Part shown: one piece after another, positions 53,529 through 59,885 of the stretch
Layout of the letters: each line of letters opens with the position of its first letter
Position numbering within the stretch: position 1 is the stretch's first letter
Source: Listeria rocourtiae FSL F6-920
GTDB lineage: Bacteria; Bacillota; Bacilli; Lactobacillales; Listeriaceae
DNA: 59,885 nucleotides
Reading direction: 5' to 3'
Assembly: GCF_000525975.1 (NCBI RefSeq)
Contig: NZ_AODK01000019.1
Location: forward strand, 29,912-89,796
The notes under the pieces: model-generated
Seen by the model: the letters and a program-made list of their open reading frames with translations, nothing else
The model's database searches: none
Told to the model about the DNA's origin: nothing
Translations under genes and position numbers: made by a program

Positions 53529-54482
<954 letters not shown>

Positions 54483-54499
54483 TCAAAAATACGATCTAC

Positions 54500-54540
54500 T
54501 AGTACAGTATAACACGTAAATTTCATTTGTGAAACCATGA
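54500..54540 (-). promoter_or_regulatory. ldh promoter with a partial Rex-like site
   Basis: On the minus strand an extended -10 TGTTATACT lies at 54506-54514. TTGTGAAA at 54527-54534 (plus strand) matches one half of the Rex consensus TTGTGAAATATTTCACAA. The other half is poor. NADH-responsive control is plausible but weakly supported. Confidence 0.45.
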
Positions 54541-54656
54541 ACTACCTTAAATTTAAAAAGTGTTATATTAAAATGATGTAAACGTTGTAATACAGTTTTT
54601 GCTAAATAGGATTCCCTCTATCTTTAGCCGTAAAAGTAGCGTTGTAAACCCTTATT

Positions 54657-54682
54657 GTTTCATTTTTTTTCCGAAAGGGTAT
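54657..54682 (+). promoter_or_regulatory. Sigma-B promoter of ctc
   Basis: GTTTCA (54657-54662), 14-bp spacer, GGGTAT (54677-54682) is close to the Bacillales sigma-B consensus (GTTTAA, 12-15, GGGTAT). Ctc is an established sigma-B-dependent general stress gene in Bacillus subtilis and Listeria. Confidence 0.85.
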
Positions 54683-54729
54683 ATGATGGAGGTGTACGAT
54701 ACAAAATTGAATGAGTGGAGTGATTTTTT

Positions 54730-55359
54730 ATGGCAACAACATTAGAGGTCCAGAAAAGAGAAACAAAACCGCATTCGAACATAACGTCTATCCGTAATGC
54801 AGGTAGAATTCCAGGTGTTATTTATGGTTACAAGGCAGAAAACGTGCCAGTTTCCGTAGACTCTTTAACTTTTATTAAAGCGGTTCGAGATAACGGAAGA
54901 AACGCCGTATTTTCTGTAGCGATTGACGGAGCAAAATTAAACGTACTATTACATGAATACCAAATAGACCCATTAAAAGGGGATATCGAGCACATCGATT
55001 TATTGGCGGTAAACATGTCTGAGGAAGTAGAAGCAACAGTGACAATAAATCTTGTTGGTGAGTCCAAGGGCGTTAAGCTTAGCGGTGTTTTACAACAAGT
55101 TCTTTATGAAATCACAGTTTCCGCAACGCCAGACAAATTACCAGAAGTAGTCGACGTTGACATTACAGATCTTGATATCGGTGACACAATCACAGTAGCA
55201 GACATTCCAAAAAATGCTGACTACGAAGTGATTACCGAGGGTGAGGAAGTCGTGGCGACCGTTGCAGCACCACGTACCTCTGATGAACCAGAAACGACAA
55301 GCGGTGAAGTAGCAGAACCAGAAGCTTTACACGGTTCAGATGAAGCCGAAGAAAAATAA
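54730..55359 (+). CDS. ctc: General stress protein Ctc / ribosomal protein L25
   Basis: This 209-aa protein binds 5S rRNA in the large ribosomal subunit and is induced by stress. The N-terminal L25 domain (about 5-95) includes NAGRIPGVIYGYKAENVPVS and HEYQIDPLKGDIEHIDLLAV, shown in part. A C-terminal TL5-type beta domain (about 98-185) is followed by an acidic tail. This is the long Ctc form rather than the short E. coli L25. It has a sigma-B promoter and is divergent from ldh. Confidence 0.94.
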   Translation: MATTLEVQKRETKPHSNITSIRNAGRIPGVIYGYKAENVPVSVDSLTFIKAVRDNGRNAVFSVAIDGAKLNVLLHEYQIDPLKGDIEHIDLLAVNMSEEVEATVTINLVGESKGVKLSGVLQQVLYEITVSATPDKLPEVVDVDITDLDIGDTITVADIPKNADYEVITEGEEVVATVAAPRTSDEPETTSGEVAEPEALHGSDEAEEK

Positions 55360-55375
55360 TATAGGATAACGAAAT

Positions 55376-55418
55376 CGAGTGATGAGGCAAGCTGTTTGCC
55401 CTCGTTGCTCGTTTTTTT
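55376..55418 (+). terminator. Terminator of ctc
   Basis: CGAGTGATGAGGCAA (55376-55390) pairs with TTGCCCTCGTTGCTCG (55396-55411), with G-U pairs and a bulge, followed by T7. Confidence 0.75.
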
Positions 55419-55507
55419 GTCGTACCCACAATTCAAGTGATAAAATGAGAAGGTATAATTTAAAGAGGCTATTATTGAATTATTTACACATTGGGGAGAG
55501 AATTCTA

Positions 55508-56784
55508 ATGAAGAAAAACTGGACAGAGATTAATGAGACAAATGGGAATTATAAGCGAATTGGAATATACGGAACACACCTAGAAGTAGGAAATACAGAA
55601 TACCCGAATTATTGTATTGGCGAACTGGCAAGTATTTTACCAGCAAATCTTCATTATTATGCGTTGGTGACAAGCGAAATCGAGTTTCCAACCCGCATTG
55701 ATTATTATAAAAAGCTATGGAAAGGTTATGCAGATGAACTACCGCTGGAGGACAGTATTTTATCGAAGGAATATGTTGACCAATCAGGCTTCACCACTTT
55801 TTATGGTGTTATTGAATTCCGAGCGAATATACCAAATCATATTTTTGAGACGATTAGCAGTGATTCCAGTAAGTTGCTATTTGGTGATGATAGGTCGCTT
55901 AAGGAGTTAGATATTCCAAGTATATTCAAGCAATACCAAGCGAATCAAGCGTTTATTAACGGACAATTCCCGATTCAATTTCAATATATGGATGCTGGCT
56001 TTGAGGCTGGGATGCATATTCTAATTTCTGATATGTATAAAATGAGGACGGTAAATTTTCGAAAGATAGGTGAGCTAGGTAAGAACGGCTTTCTCATGAC
56101 AAGTCGCAATGATATCGTGCTTGCAAACATGTATTTAGAAGAGGACTATTGTGTTATTGAAAGTGGCACGAAGGAGCTCATTAAGAATTTGAATTTTATC
56201 CCAGAAGTTTGGCAATGTATCCAATCTGATGACGGGATGATACTTCTGTGGACGCGTTCATTTTTCATAGAAGATGAAGAAAAGAATATCATTAAGATTA
56301 GAAACAGCATTGCGGAATATGAATTTTGGGGTGTTGGTATAGCGGGAATCGCATCGATTGATGATGAATTTTGGTTGCTTTTCGATGAAGAGGGGACAAC
56401 GGAAAAGGGGCGTGGTAGTAAGGGCTTAGCTATTGTTGAAAAAAATGGCGCATTACGTTTTCCACTACATCAAACCGCTTGTGAACTCATTTTTGATGGT
56501 ACCGCGATAGCTTATGATGTTGATAACGAGATAGTTTGGTTGTTTCAATATTCGTGGGAAATGAGGGGTCAGTGACGGTAATGGATGGTATCGTATGGGG
56601 ATTAGATGAAAAGAATATGGTGCGTCACGATCTTATACAAAAAACGGTGAATCGATTTGTGATAGCAGATGAGTGTGGTAAAGGAATAGATGTGCGCCAT
56701 TCATACGCGTTTGGCGGCAAGATGTTAGTTACAGGTAAAGATGATGTTGTATATTTATTCGAAGTGGAGAACTTTTTGCTGTAA
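55508..56784 (+). CDS. Hypothetical protein, about 425 aa (frameshift near the 3' end)
   Basis: I do not recognise this protein. It begins MKKNWTEINETNGNYKRIG and reads to 56575, where a second frame continues DGIVWGLDEKNMVRHDLIQ to 56784. Joining the two needs one added base (or two removed) near the G4 run at about 56567, unlike the other breaks in this window, which need one base removed. The sequence is rich in beta-strand and aromatic residues, with no signal peptide or membrane segment, so it may be cytoplasmic. GGGGAGAG precedes ATG 55508. It follows the ctc terminator, so it is probably a separate unit. Confidence 0.55.
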
Positions 56785-56895
56785 TTCAAAAAGCACATTT
56801 GGAAATTATAAGATGTAAAAAGTGATGAAAGCCATGCAAAAACTTATTATTAGCGAGTCATAGGCAGATACATTTTAAGTTTGATAGAAAAATAC

Positions 56896-56935
56896 GTTGG
56901 CCTAATGTTGCTCGCAATAGGCTAACATATTTTTT
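56896..56935 (+). terminator. Terminator after the hypothetical gene
   Basis: GTTGGCCTA (56896-56904) pairs with TAGGCTAAC (56918-56926) with one G-U pair, then a T run. Confidence 0.65.
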
Positions 56936-57286
56936 AGCGTGTTGTGATACTAGAAACTTTGTTATATAAAAGATAGGAATATTTATAAATTTGATAGAAA
57001 GAACCTCTTATTTAGAGAGTCGTTTGAAATTTTAATAAGATAATGTTAAAAATAGTTATTTTTAACTAAAAGTTAAAATAATAACATCCAAATTATGGAT
57101 AATAAAAATGGAATAGTATCTAATAGTACCCTAAACCGATTCTTTTTTTTGTATACCAAATAAGTGTTAAAATACTTTTTCCGTACACTACTTTTGATAT
57201 GAAAATACGTAATGTATATATTTTTATATCAAATAATATATTTTTCTAAAATCGGAATTGATAATCTAATCAGAAAAATAATAACA
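56936..57286. other. AT-rich intergenic stretch
   Basis: About 350 bp of AT-rich DNA with no credible ORF. It precedes the surface-protein promoter. I see no repeats or RNA structure worth naming in it. Confidence 0.4.
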
Positions 57287-57333
57287 TTGACAATTTTTAG
57301 CTTTAAAGTTAAATTTACGTGGATAGCGCTATC
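57287..57333 (+). promoter_or_regulatory. Promoter and palindromic operator of the surface protein
   Basis: TTGACA (57287-57292) and TAAATT (57310-57315) are 17 bp apart. The perfect 12-bp palindrome GATAGCGCTATC (57322-57333) lies at the expected start of transcription, where a repressor could block initiation. It is not a good cre (wrong spacing). Confidence 0.6.
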
Positions 57334-57367
57334 ACGATTTGAATTTAAGAAAGAGGGGGAAGGTATA

Positions 57368-59885
57368 ATGAAAACGATAAAGAAGATAATTTCTATGCTA
57401 TTAATTTGCATACTGATAATTAGCCTGCTACCAATACAGATGATGGTGTCTGCATCGGTGTCTTGGGGAACGCAGTTTATTACGAGTATTAATATCACTG
57501 ATAGAAACGGGAATACAATCTCAGAAGCCCCTATAAATACAACCTTTAAAATTCGATATGAATGGACTATACCAAATAATGTAGATGTGAAAACAGGAAA
57601 TACGATGAATATAGCATTACCAGAAGGGCTTCAAACTGCTCAAAATGATAAGATGGAGTTTAGAGCTGCCTCAGGTGCGCTTGTAGCCACAGGGCAAGCA
57701 ACTTCTCCAGGAGGTAAAAATTACAATATAACATTTACAGATTATCCGGAGACACATTCTAATGTAAAGGGATATATAGAATTTTTTATACGGTTCGATT
57801 CAAGCGTACAACCTAATCAAAAAATAGAAGTAGGCTTGTTACCCGGTAAAGAACCAGTAACAATAACAGTGATTAAAGAGAATGAAGAGGTGGGCCCACC
57901 AGGAGAACCGGGACCTGTCGAGATAACGACGGACACCAGTTATAAGATGCGCTCGTACCAAGGAAATGGAGAAATCGAATGGTATATTTTTGTCATTCCA
58001 CCTAAACTCAAATCTAATCCGTCAGATCCGGGATATTACGAATCGATAGGTAACGTTATAATTGAGGACAACTATGGTGAAGGTCACACACTTATTTCAA
58101 ATTCTGTTAAAGTTAGACAAGCGTTCGGAGTAAGAGGTGGGTATCATATAGAAAGCAATCTTCCAGATATACCTATAACCAAGCAAGACCCTGTCGCAAG
58201 GACGTTTGAGGTAGACTTGGGTAATGTAGATGATGGTTATGGAAGGGAAATCACTTACAGAACGAAGGTAACCAACCCAGACCAAGAAACATTTTATAAT
58301 CAAGCAACAATCAAAGGAGAAGAATTTGAAAGAAAAATAGAAAGCACTTTACGAATTGAAGGAGGAACCGGCGGGGCTGAGGGCGAGCAAGCAGGATTTA
58401 CAGTTCTAAAGAAAAATACGGAAGGAAAACCTTTAGAAGGTGCAAGTTTTGATCTATACCGCATATCAGCGGATGGCGTGGAAACGATGGTTGTCACGGG
58501 GCTGACATCAGATAAAGATGGGACTATAAGTCACGATAAGCTACGTTTTGGAACATATGAACTGCGTGAAACGATTGCACCGGAAGGATATAAACTTTTA
58601 GATACGCCATATCGATTTACTTTAGACTCAAGCGGCATAACGGTTTTAACGATTCCAATTGTTAATGAAGCCGAAGCAGTGCCAGTAGGTGCAGTAAAAT
58701 TAACGAAACATGATGAAGTTGATAAAAGTAAAGTATTAGCAGGGGCTAAGTTCGATCTATATAAAGGAACACCAGTAGCTGGAAATACGCCAATAGGTTC
58801 TTATACAACACCAACCAATGGTATTGTTCAAGTCGATAATTTAGAATTTGGAGATTACTATTTTGTCGAGACAAAGGCACCCGCAGGCTATGAGTTAGAT
58901 ACCACATCAAGACCTTTCACGATTGGCGAAGATCAAGTAACGGTACCATTGGAGCTAGGTGTTGCGAACAAAGCCATTCCAACTCCAGTAGGATCGGTGA
59001 AACTAATTAAATATGATGAGGCCAATGAGATTAAAAGTTTAGATGGAGCAGAATTCGATTTATTCCGTGGCACACCAGGATCAGGCACATTCGTAAGTAG
59101 CCACGTAACACCAGCATCAGGCGCCTTCCAAGTGAATAACTTAGAATTTGGAAACTACTACTTTGTCGAAACAAAAGCACCAGCAGGCTATGAGTTAGAT
59201 ACAACACCAAGAACGTTCACCATTGGCGAAGATCAAGTAACTGTACCATTCGAACTTGGAGTTGCGAACAAAGCGATCATTGATCCAACTATCCAAACCA
59301 TCGCTTTTGAGACAGGAACAGAAAGTAAAATCCTTTTCCCAGGCGAGGCAGCGAAAATTAGTGACCGCGTGTCTTATAACAACGTCATCCCAGGTAAAGA
59401 ATACCGCTTAGATGCAACACTTCTAACAAAAAATAGTGCGTTACAATTAACAACTGGACAAAAACAATTCACCGCAACGAGCGCAACAGGTCAACAAGTA
59501 GTAGACTTAGCAGCATTTGACGCGACAGCTCTACGTGGACAACAAGTGGTTGTATTTGAGCAACTGATCGATGTAGAATCAGGTCTTATCGTTGCAACAC
59601 ACGAAGATTTAAATGATGCTGATCAAACAGTTTCTTTTGCTGACCCGCGTGGTGGTGTCACATTTACAAAAGTAGATGCCGATACACAAAATCCGCTTGC
59701 AGGAGCAGAGTTTACCCTGTATGAAGGGACGTCAAGCGCGCCAGGTAACGCTTTAGGCGTCTACACAAGTGCTGCGACAACAGGGAAAGTAACTGTCAAT
59801 AATTTACCGTACGGTAACTACCACTTTGTCGAAACAAAAGCACCAACTGGCGGTTATATTTTAGATGGTAAGCCGATTGATTTTG
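57368..59885 (+). CDS. Large MSCRAMM/SpaA-like surface protein, 3' end outside the window
   Basis: At least 839 codons are open from ATG 57368 to the end of the window. A signal peptide (about 1-30, ending MMVSAS) leads to an adhesin-like region (about 32-165, VSWGTQFITSINITDRNGN) and a second domain (about 190-330) resembling fibrinogen/collagen-binding modules. Then come SpaA/Cna-B-like repeats beginning FTVLKKNTEGKPLEGASFDL and VKLTKHDEVDKSK, each ending near YYFVETKAPAGYELDT, and a VaFE/TQ-type unit (VSYNNVIPGKEYRLDATL to VVVFEQL). Such repeats are stabilised by isopeptide or ester bonds. An LPXTG signal is expected beyond the window. AGAGGGGGAAGG precedes the start. Confidence 0.82.
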   Translation, partial: MKTIKKIISMLLICILIISLLPIQMMVSASVSWGTQFITSINITDRNGNTISEAPINTTFKIRYEWTIPNNVDVKTGNTMNIALPEGLQTAQNDKMEFRAASGALVATGQATSPGGKNYNITFTDYPETHSNVKGYIEFFIRFDSSVQPNQKIEVGLLPGKEPVTITVIKENEEVGPPGEPGPVEITTDTSYKMRSYQGNGEIEWYIFVIPPKLKSNPSDPGYYESIGNVIIEDNYGEGHTLISNSVKVRQAFGVRGGYHIESNLPDIPITKQDPVARTFEVDLGNVDDGYGREITYRTKVTNPDQETFYNQATIKGEEFERKIESTLRIEGGTGGAEGEQAGFTVLKKNTEGKPLEGASFDLYRISADGVETMVVTGLTSDKDGTISHDKLRFGTYELRETIAPEGYKLLDTPYRFTLDSSGITVLTIPIVNEAEAVPVGAVKLTKHDEVDKSKVLAGAKFDLYKGTPVAGNTPIGSYTTPTNGIVQVDNLEFGDYYFVETKAPAGYELDTTSRPFTIGEDQVTVPLELGVANKAIPTPVGSVKLIKYDEANEIKSLDGAEFDLFRGTPGSGTFVSSHVTPASGAFQVNNLEFGNYYFVETKAPAGYELDTTPRTFTIGEDQVTVPFELGVANKAIIDPTIQTIAFETGTESKILFPGEAAKISDRVSYNNVIPGKEYRLDATLLTKNSALQLTTGQKQFTATSATGQQVVDLAAFDATALRGQQVVVFEQLIDVESGLIVATHEDLNDADQTVSFADPRGGVTFTKVDADTQNPLAGAEFTLYEGTSSAPGNALGVYTSAATTGKVTVNNLPYGNYHFVETKAPTGGYILDGKPIDF

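Overview
Organism. The window looks like a Listeria-type member of the Bacillales. It has low to moderate GC, strong AAGGAGG-type ribosome binding sites, an ldh (minus) / ctc (plus) divergent pair with a sigma-B promoter in front of ctc, a YbjQ gene beside ldh, an Mga/AtxA-type regulator, and secreted or sortase-anchored proteins with Ig-like and SpaA/VaFE-type repeats. From memory, Listeria monocytogenes carries msmX-nrdD-nrdG and ybjQ-ldh-ctc neighbourhoods. Both are recognisable here but interrupted by accessory DNA. The species cannot be named from the sequence alone.

Layout. 0-13.6 kb: an Mga-type regulator diverges from a Wzy-dependent polysaccharide operon (EPS1) with chain-length protein, tyrosine kinase, polymerase, SGNH protein, two GT4 and one GT2 glycosyltransferases, UDP-glucose dehydrogenase, priming transferase, flippase, small HTH protein, epimerase and a half-size Crp-like protein. 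13.8-19.5 kb: two large secreted proteins with shared C-terminal repeats flank a DUF4352 lipoprotein. 19.5-21.8 kb: MsmX-type ATPase (minus) and a NeuD/PglD-type acetyltransferase. 21.9-23.1 kb: a complete Fst-like type I toxin-antitoxin module and an array of decayed repeats. 23.1-29.0 kb: a catabolic operon (FAD oxidase, GlpP-family antiterminator, MFS transporter, SDR dehydrogenase, FGGY kinase) behind a cre-containing promoter and a leader attenuator. 29.3-40.5 kb: a DUF4352 lipoprotein and a second Wzy-type operon (EPS2) with UDP-ManNAc dehydrogenase, WecG/TagA, LicD and TagD, which points to an aminouronate polymer carrying glycerol phosphate. 40.6-43.6 kb: an AT-rich probable defence module (ATPase with TOPRIM-like C-terminus, adenine methylase, 107-aa protein). 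43.8-46.6 kb: NrdR-controlled nrdDG. 46.7-52.8 kb: a 29-codon minus-strand ORF, a sortase-anchored phosphatase, an M20 peptidase, a YitT protein and an unassigned membrane protein. 52.9-56.8 kb: tRNA-Asp, ybjQ, ldh, ctc and a hypothetical gene. 57.3 kb to the end: a large MSCRAMM/SpaA-like surface protein that runs off the window.

How the genes work together. Most of the window makes or decorates the cell surface: two complete synthesis/export sets, an acetyltransferase, and several secreted or anchored proteins. The two EPS operons share an architecture that includes a small paralogous HTH protein beside an epimerase. EPS2 also contains two copies of a 61-bp element placed 42-43 bp ahead of a start codon. 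The sugar/polyol operon appears to be controlled by CcpA and by antitermination, although no glycerol genes are present.

Caution on sequence quality. Ten genes are broken by 14 single-base shifts, and each is repaired by deleting exactly one base from an A or T run of 7-9. Housekeeping genes (nrdD, msmX) are affected. I annotate these genes as whole reading frames and regard homopolymer sequencing error as the likeliest cause.
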